From the NCBI RefSeq assembly GCF_000003605.2, contig NW_003106595.1, positions 343,885-391,091 on the forward strand: 47,207 bases of DNA, written 5' to 3'. Shown piece after piece: positions 1-13,500 of the stretch. Within the stretch, counting starts at the first letter, position 1; every line of letters starts with the position of its first letter. Source of the stretch: Saccoglossus kowalevskii (lineage: Eukaryota > Hemichordata > Enteropneusta > Harrimaniidae). The notes below the pieces were generated by a model. It ran no database searches. It had not been told where the DNA came from and worked only from the letters and a program-made list of their open reading frames with translations. The position numbers were made by a program, and so were the translations under genes.

Positions 1-2452
1 AAAATTTGGTTATTACATCACGCTCTTAATAATATAAAATGTAACCATTGTAATATTTCTAGGAACACGACGTCTGCAGAACGGCAAATAATTAGAATCA
101 TAATTACTGCAGTTTTACTGAAAAACACAGCTTGAAGATTGTAAATTTGTTTAGCTAATGAGAACAATTTCAATTACAGCTCAATTAGTTCTGCAAATAC
201 TCTTTTCTCACAATAAAATTGTTGACATGCTAGTTAAATTAATTTTCTTCTAATCTAGCCATTGACCAGTGAATTGACTGAAATGGCTGCATTGAAGGAG
301 TTTTACAGTATTACACATGATGTAATGTTCACTGACTTTCATGTAAAGTAGGACCAACTCCAGATGTCTAATTGTACATGTTAGAAGACCCTTGGGTTCA
401 TATAGTCATAGAAGGAAACTAATCATAAAAGGGAACCACTCTGGTGGTTCACTCAAGGGCATTCCTGAAAAACTAGCTGCTCCCTTAAAATCCAGTAACA
501 ACACTAAAAGGCAAGGTTATCTTTGGTGGATGCAACTGTACATGTATTAAGACATCAAAATCAAATTTAAATCCCAATCAAGATAAAGTATAAAACATCA
601 TTTTTTTTTTACTGATGCTATCTGAGCTGAACATTTTTACAGGTATTATCTCCGATCAGATAAAAAAAATTTGGTGCATTTACACTATAGATGGAAAGCA
701 CTCCTTTTTATTGTACTTGTGTTATTTTATGAGCACTTTGGGAGGTGGTGGTGATACCCCCATCCCCATAAAATGAGAACACTATCATAAAGTTGCTGAT
801 TAAAATGCATAGTTTTGTTCCAATATATAATTTTTAATTGAGTTTTTTTTTTTTAATCAGGTGATTCAGGTAATATTTTGTAACTTTTATTCAATTAATT
901 TTTGCTAGTATTGTACGCTATTACAAAATACAAGAAGCAAATGGAAATGGATAAAGCACCTTACATCAAGAATATATCAAGTTTACATAATATTACAATT
1001 AGTTCAACAGTAACTTAAAATCAGATGCTGCTTACACTGTCATGTGCAGTCCTGGCGTAGCTTAACCTCTAAGCTGGCTACAGCTGACTTTGCCTTTCCA
1101 TAAAAACTTATATTTATTATTAAAGCAAATATCATAGCTATCAATAATTTTAACTTGTTCTTTCTAGTATTTCCACATATTACTAAGACGAGACATATTT
1201 TAATAGGTAGATTACTCGACAGAATTTACATATGTGACATTATTGAAAGCAAGTTAAGCCAGCTTATAGCTATCTGAATGTAAAGTTATGCTCAGACCAT
1301 ACTGTGGTGACTACGGTACGATGAATTCAGTATTGTGATGGTAATTTGAACACACATGTCATTCATAAACGTATCAGCTTATAACAGAATAAATACAGTA
1401 GTTGATTTCTAGCTATTCACATTTTGAGGGATCAGGTGGATTCCTGGGACATACCCCGGGGATACCTTGCTCGTGTTACAGTGTTAAATCCATGTCATCC
1501 TCTGTGAATTTGATTATCTGTTCTGCTAGTTAGTGGTTTATTTAGCGAACATGTAAGTTATCCTAATTACATATTGCAATTTGTGTATCTAGTATAGAAC
1601 AGTACAGTTTATATACTAAATACATAATGTATGATTACAAGGAAAATTACAAATCTTTTTATTATATTCTGTATTGTATACAAGACAACACAAAAAATGT
1701 CATTTCACCTACATACTATGTGTCTAAGTGATCAGCAATGGTACATAAAAGAAAAAGGTTTGACATCAGCTGCCACCCTAAAAATCACTAATAATTATTA
1801 TATGACTGGATAAAAATGGTCAAAAATATACTTTTTAACCCAAAATTAATACTACAAAAAGAACTATACCTATTTATTACAACTCAGAGAGTTTTCCCAT
1901 TTTAGTAGACAAATAAAGCATGCATGCGATGGTACAGTGTGTTTTCACATATTGCAATGTTACCATAGACAAAAATCAAATGGCAATTTTGACAAGATAT
2001 GACACTTGTGTAGACTGGACACATAGAAATTATACTGACAACACATGCTCATTTTACAAGATTGAACTTTTTTGGGCACAGTGACTTCACAAGCAACTCA
2101 GAATATGTACTTCAGGTATGCACTATCCTTGCGCATGAGCAAAATACATCTGGTGTATGCGTTATTATGACTAAAAAGCACATTGTGTATAGGGCATTCA
2201 ATAAAACATATTGAACTGAGAAAAACAAAAGAACTAAGTAGCCTGGAATCCCAGTGCGCTCAGGAATGGTCTGGTGAATCGATAAGTAAATATGCAGACA
2301 ACACAGAATTCTGTGTCATCACTGATTGACTGTCACCATGATTTCTATACATTACCACGGTAACTCACCTGTGCAGACTGAGCCGTACATAAGGCCTACC
2401 AATTCTATTATGATTTTTCAAAGACTCAAAATAATAGACGGCATCTAGTCTA

Positions 2453-2865
2453 GCATACGTCAGAGGTACATTACTTGGGGTTTGCAACTACAGTGACATG
2501 ATACCAAGATCCTGTTTCGATCTTGCTCTCGCATAAGCATTCCAACTCAGAAAAATACGAATGCGCATGCCTGAGGTAACTAGCACACTGGGATGTCCAG
2601 GTGAATCAAAATAGGTGCTCACGATATGACGGATTACGATAACTACATTTTCTGTACACTTTCGATGTATTACATTTTTTCACTATGAATGTGGTAATAC
2701 ATGTTTTATTGTTTTATTACAAACCGTCTATGTCATGTCAGAAGGTCGTAGCATCAGTCTCGCTATCTACGAGATGAGACTTGAATGGGATCTTGGCATG
2801 ATGTCACCATACAGTACTATGCAAGTTGCAAACTGCAAGTAATGTACCTCTGCATACGTGCAATA
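2453..2865. repeat. Foldback (inverted-repeat) element
   Basis: The left arm, about 2453-2534, contains GCATACGTCAGAGGTACATT and then TTTGCAACT, GTGACAT and CCAAGATC. The reverse complement of about 2765-2865 carries the same blocks in the same order (GTATGCAGAGGTACATTACT, TTTGCAACT, GTGACAT, CCAAGATC). The arms are about 80-100 bp with small indels and are separated by about 230 bp. No clean target-site duplication was found, so the exact ends are uncertain. Probably a MITE-like non-autonomous element. Confidence 0.65.
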
Positions 2866-5800
2866 AAATATGTCCGTAATACATATCCGAGAAAAGACTA
2901 ACAAATGTAAGTTGCAACAAGACTTGGCCTAAAATGGCCTAAATCTGTCATTATTTGAGTAGATGCTAGAATTGAATCCAAATATAGCTTAGTTGCAATG
3001 TTATCAGTCTATGTACGATATTAAGACAATGCACACAATGTAGAACCTGACAATTTTCAAGAAAAAAGGTTGCAAACACATAAAAGTATAAGCAACTCAA
3101 AATCAGTTCATTATTTTAAAGATGACCATATTGAATCAGACCCCCCCAAACAGAATGTTGCAGTTATCTTTGTGCCAACTTTGAACAACTGCAGTCCAGA
3201 CTCCTTCTGAAAAATATTAAAACATTATGCAACCATTTGAAACAAAATAATAAACAGTAAAGTACCATATATATACTATACTGAGTTTGAATGAAATAAT
3301 GGGATTTTAGAAATAATCGGGTGTCGAGTTGGCCATACTGGGTTAAATAAAAGCAAAACAGATAAATGAACATTGTTTAGTCTATCTACTAAATTACTGA
3401 ACACATTCTGTCAAACTATAACAGAAATTAGAAAACACAAGAAAACAAGCAAAACTGAAAACTAATCTTTAAATGTCCAGAAATTGAGGTAAGATTATAG
3501 AAACAACACAGAGATTCAGAGATGCATGTACACAAAAGTGATAGGGACCCATTTTCTGACTATCGGGATTGTAGGTAGCATGAGCCAAATTCAAATTTTG
3601 CAGCACTGAGCAAGTTACTGCACACATATGCACAGCATTGTGGGAGATAACCTTCAATTGTATATACCGGTAACGAAAAAATGTTATCACCATGGAAACT
3701 CACTAAATTATATGTCAATTTTCCGTAATATATTAGGATTAATATCAATCACAATGCATGAATTTTTCATCCCATGTCACCAAGTAAATTTTGAGATATG
3801 AAGAAATGATCACACCATGGAAACGAATGCGAATTTTGAACATTTTCCATGACATTTCAGTTTTTGTATTTTGAAAAATCATCCGATAACCTTCATTCAT
3901 GGTATGAACCCCTAATAAATAAAGTATGATGAACATACATGACATATAATCTCATACATTGGCTTGACCCTTCATAAAAGGTTGATAAAGAGACTAAAAT
4001 AATATTATTACTTGACAATTTACTACGTCACCTACCTGTGAGCAACTTACTTAATTTTCAATACTATGAATTTTCACGATTTGATAACTCCATGGAATTT
4101 GTCATGACAAATTTTGAAAGGTTTTTGAGGCAAGGAACCCAGGAAAATTTTCACCGTTACAAAATTTCATAATTTTCATAGACTAGCAAAATTCACAAAA
4201 ATTTGTCCCAAGCAAAATTAAATTGGTTTACTGAATATAATAAATTTGTAGTAATAACTGCAAAATGACAATATGGTTTCACCTTGATTGAGCTAATATA
4301 GGTTCAAGTGCAATAATATAAATGACAGAATCACATTCATTAGTTGAAAATATAATTACCTTTGCAAAGTACAATAGTATAATCAGGTATAAGATAACTT
4401 CTTTTCTATCACGATTATCACATACATTTTTTATGTTTTTCTTTTTTGCTGTGCATATTCTGCCTCACAGAACCCACTTTTGAATAATCAATTAAGAAAT
4501 GAATCCGCCTCATAAATTCAATATCCTTTCCATTGTGCAATAATTTTATTACGGTGATAAAGATTCCTGCAAAGAATCTTGGGATTACTTCGGTTTTTTT
4601 CTCTCCTGGACTAAAATCAATTGAAGCTGAAAACACATTGGCCGATATTAAAAAAGATAAGTAGACAGGCTGTCTGATCAATGTACATTTCTACTCGTCA
4701 GTACACTCGTAAATTGGAATTTTTACTTTATTGCCCAAGAATCATGGCAGCACCAACCATTTTTTTTTATTAAATCCTTCACTGAGTGAGTATGTGCAGT
4801 TTTAGGCAACACAACCAATAAGACAATGAACAACCCAGATGAAAGTTGAACATCAAAGCACCATAGTTCATATTTTATTTTAGCTTGATTTGATTTAAAG
4901 ACAGCGAAAATAAATTCCAAGTGAAAATATAGTACTTTTACAGTATGAACAACCTGAAAATGTTAAGAAACTCAATCAATGTGCTTTTGATATATGACCA
5001 GAATATGCAAATAAAAATTGAATTCTGTCAACTAAATTGGCCACCTGTCAGCCATTTTGGATTACAGATCAACAAATTAATTTTTATCCTGTGCATAATA
5101 CTAGTCTATGGTATAACAACACAATCTTTGTGAACCAAAGTTTAGAAGACTCTGTTAATGTTCTTTTGAGATTAGAGCAGTTGTAACAATATACCCAAAA
5201 AGAATGGGGAAAGCAGCTTTTCTTTCAAAATCTACTATCATAAAATGCACACTGTCACTGTTGCAAGTTTAAATAAACTTTATATAGTGATTACACTGCA
5301 TAAGAAGAATTGATCAAATTAAGAATTAGTGACATCAAAATAGTTACCAGTATATCAGTTTCAATCATATTATTACAAATAACTGACAAGATGTTACTAA
5401 ATATTCAAAGTAATATCAGAGAAATCATTTTTGGGAACAATATGACTGCCAGTCAGCCAATATAAATTAGATATAAAAATTGTACTAACTACATACTAAG
5501 TTTAGTGTGAATTTTTGGAGAAAATGAAGAGGTCAATGCACAAACAAACATACATACAAACACACTGAATGTAAAACTTAAGCCCAGACTTTGTTGGGAG
5601 CAAGACAAAATATATATATACATAACATAACCCTAACTGGACCAATGATTTTTCCAGCAGCTGATATCAATGACTATTCCAGCATGCCGAAGTGCTAGTC
5701 ACAATTACTATAAATATCGAAAGAAACGTACATGTCATAAAACATACGAGCCACATCGATGCAATCAAACTCTGAACTGCATAAATTATTCAACCATGTG

Positions 5801-6834
5801 AAATTATGCCAAGCCACTTACTTCTAATGTACATAACATCACAAAATTTAACAAAACTAATCTCACCAGTAATCCACAGCAAAATTAGGAAGTCTGCGTA
5901 CTTGTAAGCCTTGATAAGCCAAATAGAAATAGCATGTAGTAAGATAGTAAAAACAAAATCCGCTAGAGCTTGTACAAGCCATTTACAATTAAAACATGAT
6001 GATTTATTGCCAAATTGCTTCAAGGTATAAACACTGCTTTAAATGCCTTATAAAACACACAGATGCAGCTGAATCAATTTCGCTGAGAGCAATTATAAAC
6101 AAATTTGAGTCTAAAATTACGACCGCTGTTATTTCAATATTTTACTATATAGAATGAAAAAAAAATCCCAGGGAAAAGTTGAGCAGTAATTTAAGTCTAG
6201 TTGTGGATTTGAAATCTGGAACAAAGTATGGTTGATTTTTACCACAGCTATAGTCAATTCACGCCTTAGTTACTAAAGAACAGTACTAATATTGGTAATG
6301 AACTCTGATGTAGACACTGACCTAGACACTGAGAATACTCAGCTACAGCAAAACGTTCTTTATGGTCTAATGAACTAGCATGTGCAAACTGTTAGAATGG
6401 CTGTGCTTCTTAATTTAATCTCAGCTGCAGATCCAATACATTTCTGAGCGGAGTGAGGAAGGTGTCACAATAATCTACATCCATATGATGGATAGAGATT
6501 GATGATGTCCTCGTCTACATACTGTGGTTTTTCCATTTTCAATTCCTTTTTTTTTCAAGTGTTTATCAGAGAACCAATAGCTGGATGCTGAGATACGTAG
6601 CATCGGTATATATATTCTTCAAGAATACACACGCTACCATGCAGACAATGCCAGAACAAATAGAGACAGTGCTGAATGCACCAAGGAATAGGGATAAATC
6701 CTAGTCAAGTCATTTTTTTTATGAACACCAGAGTAATAAGAATAAAGAATTTTATCCCATAAGACCACCATTATAGCCCGTGTTCAAAAGTGTAGATGTG
6801 CATCTGACTCTAGTGGGCCCAGGACAGTCTCTCT

Positions 6835-6849
6835 CCCCCCCCCCCCCCC
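6835..6849. repeat. C15 homopolymer tract
   Basis: Fifteen consecutive C follow a short CT run. Similar G tracts occur at 15283-15298 (G16), 24279-24290 (G12) and 36660-36677 (G18). Their lengths are prone to sequencing error. Confidence 0.9.
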
Positions 6850-7513
6850 AACAAAAAATCTAATTATTTCACTTTGTTACTATCGCAATATTGTATTACT
6901 TCATATTTTAAGGATATAGCATGCATTTGATGAAATTACAAACTGTCAAATGAATGTCATAAATCTTATGAACTCTTTAACTGCTGATGTAATCAATTAA
7001 AATAAATATGACATTCCATTGTAATTGCATCCTTTGGATTATCTGAGCACCATATCTGATCTATTTAGTAGTATGTAGTATGCGCTTATGTAAATGAACT
7101 GTCAGAAGGGATTACATAACATGTGCCAGTGTTGGGTTGGTATAGGAATATACAGTGTAATGAATAACTAACATGACCTATCTATGTACCATGGCTGTTA
7201 TGAATTGGCCAATAAGCGTTCAATAATTCACATAGATATATGCAGTAACCTAGGTTATTGCTGGGTATGCGTAATCATCGCATGCATTGAGCAATTTATT
7301 TTTAAAATGACTATGATTGGCCAAACTCCCTACAATTTGTAACATCTGTTTAACACACAAGATTAATCATGACCACTTGATGGTTACGACTCATGACCAG
7401 ACTTATACTTCACGTTCGCGATTGTATGTCATAACCATCATACTAGTATATAACCATGCTTTTTCTAATACCGAACGTGCAGGCTTAACTACAAACGATT
7501 TGAAACACCATAC

Positions 7514-7593
7514 CTGCTTCACTTCAAATGAAAGAGCCACATCTTCAATTTTCGATGTATCTTTCATCATTTGGGAAACAACACTCTTTGGAG
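7514..7593 (-). CDS. CDIN1: CDIN1 coding exon 6 (last one seen)
   Basis: An 80-bp exon after TTTATTAG. It completes a Pro codon and reads PKSVVSQMMKDTSKIEDVAL and then SFEVKQ, before donor GTATGG. It corresponds to the human segment SKSIINSMLRD...NQVYQ. Ends in phase 0, so the next exon should begin with a segment like human CIVNDCCYGP, which I could not locate. Confidence 0.93.
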
Positions 7594-10500
7594 CTAATAA
7601 AATAAAAATAAACAGGAAATTCCTATACCCCTTGATTAATTCTTTGAATTTCATTACCGATACTTCTTCTATATATATGTGATGCAAAAACTGAATATCA
7701 AATATGTTAATATATTACATTTTTTATATTCTGTTTCCATTTATCTATTAAGATTCTGAGATTAAAAGTAAACAGACACTTTTTAGTATATTATGCATAA
7801 TAGCAATAAAATATTGTGACAAGATTCTCGTACTCTGAATACTAAGTATGCTCATGCTTGTCAATATAGAGGTAAGTTGTAAAAATTGAATCAGATAATA
7901 GTTTATTACATTATTAATATTTAATGACAGATTTACGTATTGCATAACTATCATAAGAGAATAAACAAGCATTGGCTATGTGGTTCCTGTCCGGTATTTC
8001 TTGAGTTGGATATGTTATCTTGAAGAACGAGCTTGATAATGCAAAAAAGGACAATGCTAGATCCTGCAGCCAGCCATTAGTCAGAGTTTCAATCAGATGG
8101 TACATACATCTCTCAGATGTAATTTGTTCAACTTTAATCAGATTGTCAAATAAAATCACATGTACAGCATCCCTATAATGTCATTGTCATAGTACCAAGT
8201 TTCAATCAACTTGGTCAATACAACTTTACAGGTAGAATAGATGCTAGTATACAAAATGGCCACCAACCAGCCATCACTTATCAGTCCAACAAAGGATGCT
8301 GACATAAACTAGGATGGATGAACACATAATGAGCACACCAATGGATAAGCATGCAAACCATAAGTCCCTGTTTTCCACAAAAAATAAATATAAACAAGAT
8401 TAAACAAGCAGCCTATCGGCTGAGATAGCTCCGCTGTTAGCAATGCACATGGCAATTAAAGAACAGAAGATAACATTAGAAAATGAACAAATCTGATAGA
8501 GGTCCACATGTAGTACCTATATGTATAATATATCAAAGCAATTGGACTTGTGGTTTTCAACAAGAAGTCAAAAATATCACTTTTTACCAAAAATTACAAA
8601 AATATTCATCAAAATTAGAGAATTAAAGATATCATCATGAAATGAACAAATCTGAGAGAGGTCCACATGTAGTACCTATATATGTAATATCAAAGCAATT
8701 GGACTTGCGGTTTTTAACAAGAAGTTGAAAATATCACTTTTTACCAAAAATGACAAAAATATTCACCAAAATTAGAGAATTGAAGATATCATCATGAAAT
8801 GAACAAATCTGAGAGAGGTCTACCCAAGGTACATATACACCAAGTATCAAAGCATTCAGGCTTGTAGTTTTCAAGAAGAAGTCGAAAAAGTAAAACATTG
8901 ACACGGACAACGACGGACGACGGACAATCACTCATATGATAAGCTCCGCTCGACAAAGTCGACAGCGGAGCTAAAAACTAGAGGATATTGTCATACACCA
9001 ACATCTCAGATTATTATTCATATGTATTTTTCAACCAAAATACACCATAGACATAATGCATAAAGTTTTTATGAAATAAAATGTTGGTTTTTTTAACTAA
9101 CAGTTACAAGCAGGTGCAATCCGTCTCGGTTCAGGATTTATACAGTTTGATGACTATAGAGGGCACTATTTTGATGATTTGTCAAGGTCTGTAGTACTAA
9201 GAAAGGGGGACACTCTCACTGACACATTTTTCATTTATGATTTTGAGCTTATTTGACATTTTATCAAATTTTCCTGGTTGACAAAGTATTGTAAAAATAT
9301 TCTATTGTACTCTATTCAGTTCTATTCACACTGATCTACATACAAGTTATGGATGAAACCTGGACACATTTAAATGCAATGATAGATTGAGTACTAAAAC
9401 CATTTGTGTAAAAATAAAAAAATATCCCTTTGCTAAAAAAATCCGCAACACAGAGCTGCATCCTATTTCACCTGGTAACTCAAACAAATGTCGCGAGAAA
9501 GTGAAAAGGTGTAACTTACGATTGTTGCCTTCATACTTGTTATGTGCGAGATGACGCTCCAACACAATACGTGCTAATAGAGAATGTGACAGGTCTACCT
9601 GAAATCAAAACAAATTATCAGATAACAAAACTATTGTATCCTGTACAAAATTGACTAGCATGTTCAATTTCCTCTTGACGATTTGATCTCATCTGTAATG
9701 TACTATACCTCACATTGTTTCACCTGCGAGCTTTGGCACTAGGGATATAAGCCTTGGACCCCCGGGAATCGACCTATTTATCCAGCCACTTTATCACCGT
9801 GTTGTGGTTGTATCTCATTGCAAAAGCGATTCAGAAGCGGGTGCGATATTTCAACGAGAAATAACCTATTATGTTTCTTTAATACGCACTCAATTTTGGG
9901 CTGTGATATTCTATTTCAGCGTATGAAAGTCAATTTTGATTCTCTCTTGCCACTATATCAATTCATAACCATGTTTTCCCTTGAGAGGATTGTGGATGCT
10001 ACATGTACATACTTCTAGATAACAAAACTACTACAATCTAAATTGCCTGTTCCCGTTCCACGCATTTTTACATGTAACATGCCTTACACTTGATGGATTT
10101 GGTCAAGAATAATCATTTGCGAACCTCTAATGGAAACTGAATGAGAAAAAACATATATACAGAATAACACAACTTTAGTTGCATCACATTTTAGATGAAA
10201 AAGGTATAGTCAAAGAAAGGTTTGGATAATCATGGGGTGAAAAAATGTTGAAAGTTTCAGTTCCATGGATAAGCAAGATTCATAAACATCCAAAAGAATA
10301 AAATACGCAGTATTGATCATTTTGGGGAATGGCAACTTGTATACAAAGAGGTAGAGAGAAGATGGGTATGCGATATATTTAACTACAAGATACCAAAATA
10401 CTGAACACATTTCTTGGACAAGAAACACTGCATTATATTTTGAAAGCGATTTGTATATTCAAATAATCAAACAAATTGTTTTATTTACAGAACATAAAGT

Positions 10501-13500
10501 GCAGTGATTTTGTATGTTGAAATGCTCTTGCTCTAGACAATTCACACAAATCAAGCTAAAATGGAAATGATCTTCTTGAATGTCATATTTAGGGTATAAA
10601 AAACTAAAAATTAAAATACAAATTCTTGGCTACTGTATTCTTTAAACCTGGTAAAAAAAATTGCTAAAGTAAAAATTTAAAAGTTAAAATTGGATGAAAA
10701 ATGAATCAAGAGTAAATGTAATACTCAACAAAATATTTGAATTTCAGAAATATCTTGTTAAAGAATTAGAACCAAACAAGTCAGACGAGACTCGCACTTT
10801 GTTGGCGAGAACATCTGCCGATTAAATTTAGACTTTTCAAACAAGGACATCAATTTTTTTTAAAGTGAGCAAAACCCCAAATCACCACTGATACTGCTTT
10901 TGAAAGCCAATAAACGTCAAGAAACCAGCGTTACTTTCCTCCTTAAATGGTGTTATTTCAGGTAATAAAGAGAGAGTACAATGTTTTTCGTAGGCTTTCA
11001 GCTAGTTTAACAAGTTGCCAGTTTCAATTTACCACATCTTTTATTCCCCTTCACCTGAAGACAGTGTGGTTTTAACCTCTTACCACTAGCAATTACCCCT
11101 CGCCACAAAAATTTCCTTGTCTGTAATTTTTCCGCTTTCCAGTAACTGAGTCGCTATTTTCATGCAAATTCTGGTAATATGCATCATTTTTTTCATTGTG
11201 TCAGACTTGATTTATTGCGCAATGTCCACAACAGCCTTATCAAGAAGCAATTTTGGTGACTGACGTCCTAGTTTCTTTCAGCGACCTAAAGGGCCTTTTA
11301 TTCTCTAATATCATATGCAGTCACCATGTGCACTTTGAAACACAATTTTATAATATTTTGTTGTAATACAGAACTGCAACAGTTTTCAGTGTCAGATGAT
11401 AATGATATATATTTTACAATAACACATTCAGAAATTATTTTCTTCCACTAGCTGTGACATATATTCATATTATTAAAATCATTAAACGTGTCCCACCAAA
11501 AAAAAATAAGTCTAAGTTTTGCAAGCTGTTTACAAAGCCCTCCCCCAAGACTTTAAAGCATATGTAAAAAAACAAAAAATAAAATACCATCCCAATCATA
11601 TGCAAAATAGCAGTATATCAACATAAGGTTTTAGTCAACGAATCAAAATAATCCAAAACTAGTTCATACAGTGCAATTCTGATAAAACATTCAATATGTG
11701 AACAAAAGAGAATTGGTAAAACCTTTTATTTCCAAAAGACAATACAGGACAGTAGAGGATCAAGAAATATTGAATGTTGGGCATTGTTTTGTACTTCAAA
11801 TCAATGCTATAGATTAGTTTTAGCCTCAAATAATATCTCCTACATATCATCCACATCACATGGCAAAGGATCAGTGCACTTGGTGGGTGTTGTTGAACTA
11901 AAGTCCTACCATGTGTGTTATATGTCAATTGTTTAGGAAACAAAAGAAGCACATTATACCTTGCATGCACAAAGAACATACAAGCACAACGTTTTGATCC
12001 AACACAGCTGACCTGGATGACAATAGAACAGGGTTGCGATAAGCTGGTGTACATTAACGTATCATGGATGAGACATAAATGGCATTCTATTCTTTCATTG
12101 TTACAAATAGCAGGTCACTTTATGGCATACGGAACAGGATGATACACTGACACTATATATGAAATGCTAAGCTGTATGAATCGTGTCTACCGCAATATCA
12201 GTTGGATTTTACCCTTACCTCCTCTGCTAAGTGCAACAGAACTGGTTCTTTGTGAGGCTTACATACACCACTCAAATATCTAGTGTGTAGTAGGAAAAAA
12301 AGTTGAGATGAGAAAAATAAATAAAGAGTTCAGAGATAGATGATGGGCCAGATTTTTAGTCTTTTTACTTTTAAGAAAAACACAAAATGTGATGCAATGC
12401 ACCAATATGACAGAGGCTGATTTACACAGCTAAGTAAATTACATGCAAGTACTATACCCAAGCATTGTCTAGATCCCAGAAGAAATTTGAATGTGTCCGA
12501 TAGAAATATTTTTTAAAAATTTCCATTTTTGCAGACAGTTTATGTTCAAACAATTTCAGTTAATGACTAGTGTCAAAATCAATAATTATGTAATTATTGA
12601 AACAATAAATTACCTAAAGGTTGAATGTCCACAAATAACTTTAAATAGAAACTGTCATCCAACAGCACATGCATAAATTTCACATGTTCTTCTCTTCATT
12701 GGTTTGATCAAAATACATTCACTAAAGTAACTGTATACAGTTCATCCATATACAATATGATCGTAAGCGAGGAACACCCACCTCTCAGCCGGAAAATACT
12801 TTTGTCAAATCGTTATATATTTATTTAGCTTATGACAATCTTATAAACCTTGTAAATCTTGTATTATCTAAACCCCACGCATTATTACTTTACATGATAG
12901 TCATCAATAGTGAACAATCCAACTTTCTAGTTTCCAAAAAATACATGAATACTTTAGTATTCTGTGCTGTGATTCATCAATCCAGTCACATGGGGCAATA
13001 CTTGATGGAGTAAACAATTGGCTGGATATTCACTAAATAATGATTGCAAACAAGATGTCAGTCTTGGCAGTAGTTGACATCAACAACATAGGAACATGAT
13101 TTGTGCTTTTCTCTGTGGGAAAACTGTCAGAAACTGTGTATGTAATATAACTGCAGAGACGCAAATAGAACAAACATCTTTAATTACTGAATGCAAGTCA
13201 GCCACTAAACTCGTGTTTATCTTAGTCAACTTAATTTTCAAAAATAAACAGATATTTAACAGCTAAATATTTATAGGTTTAACTTTTGATGTTGATGGGA
13301 TATTCATTAAGTAAAGGTTTTAAATTTACTGGTTTGTAAATCAAACAATATATTCAATTTAGCATATTTAGTCAATATGTGTATATACTATTTACTGACT
13401 GTTAAATTCTCATTTGCTATAAGCAATAAGTATATAAGCATATTCAGAATTTTCTTCAAGAAGATGTTTTTTGTATACCTTATGCAAGATAAAGTCCACC

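Larger units (their letters stand above)
1..7513. other. No recognised gene; probably distal CDIN1 intron
   Basis: No open reading frame in this AT-rich stretch resembles a protein I know. It lies downstream, in the CDIN1 direction, of the last exon I could place (7514-7593). It is therefore either intron 6 or contains later exons I failed to see. I searched the minus strand by eye for the expected C-terminal CDIN1 segments and found none. It contains a foldback repeat (about 2453-2865), a C15 tract (6835-6849) and scattered homopolymers. Good-looking splice-donor strings on the minus strand near 2348 and 5816 are not attached to recognisable coding sequence. Confidence 0.6.

Noticed and set aside
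2343-2400. Minus-strand donor-like CACAG|GTGAGT near 2350 as a further CDIN1 exon
   Set aside because: None of the three frames upstream resembles the expected CDIN1 segment.
7317-7682. 121-codon plus-strand frame
   Set aside because: Antisense shadow of CDIN1 exon 6, which has splice borders and homology on the minus strand.
8734-8931. 65-codon frame that recurs nearly identically at 42301-42498
   Set aside because: It is part of the repeated non-autonomous element ends and tandem core, not a conserved gene.
11659-12054. 131-codon minus-strand frame
   Set aside because: No domain, no splice-consistent link to the CDIN1 exons around it, and overlapped by an equally open plus-strand frame.
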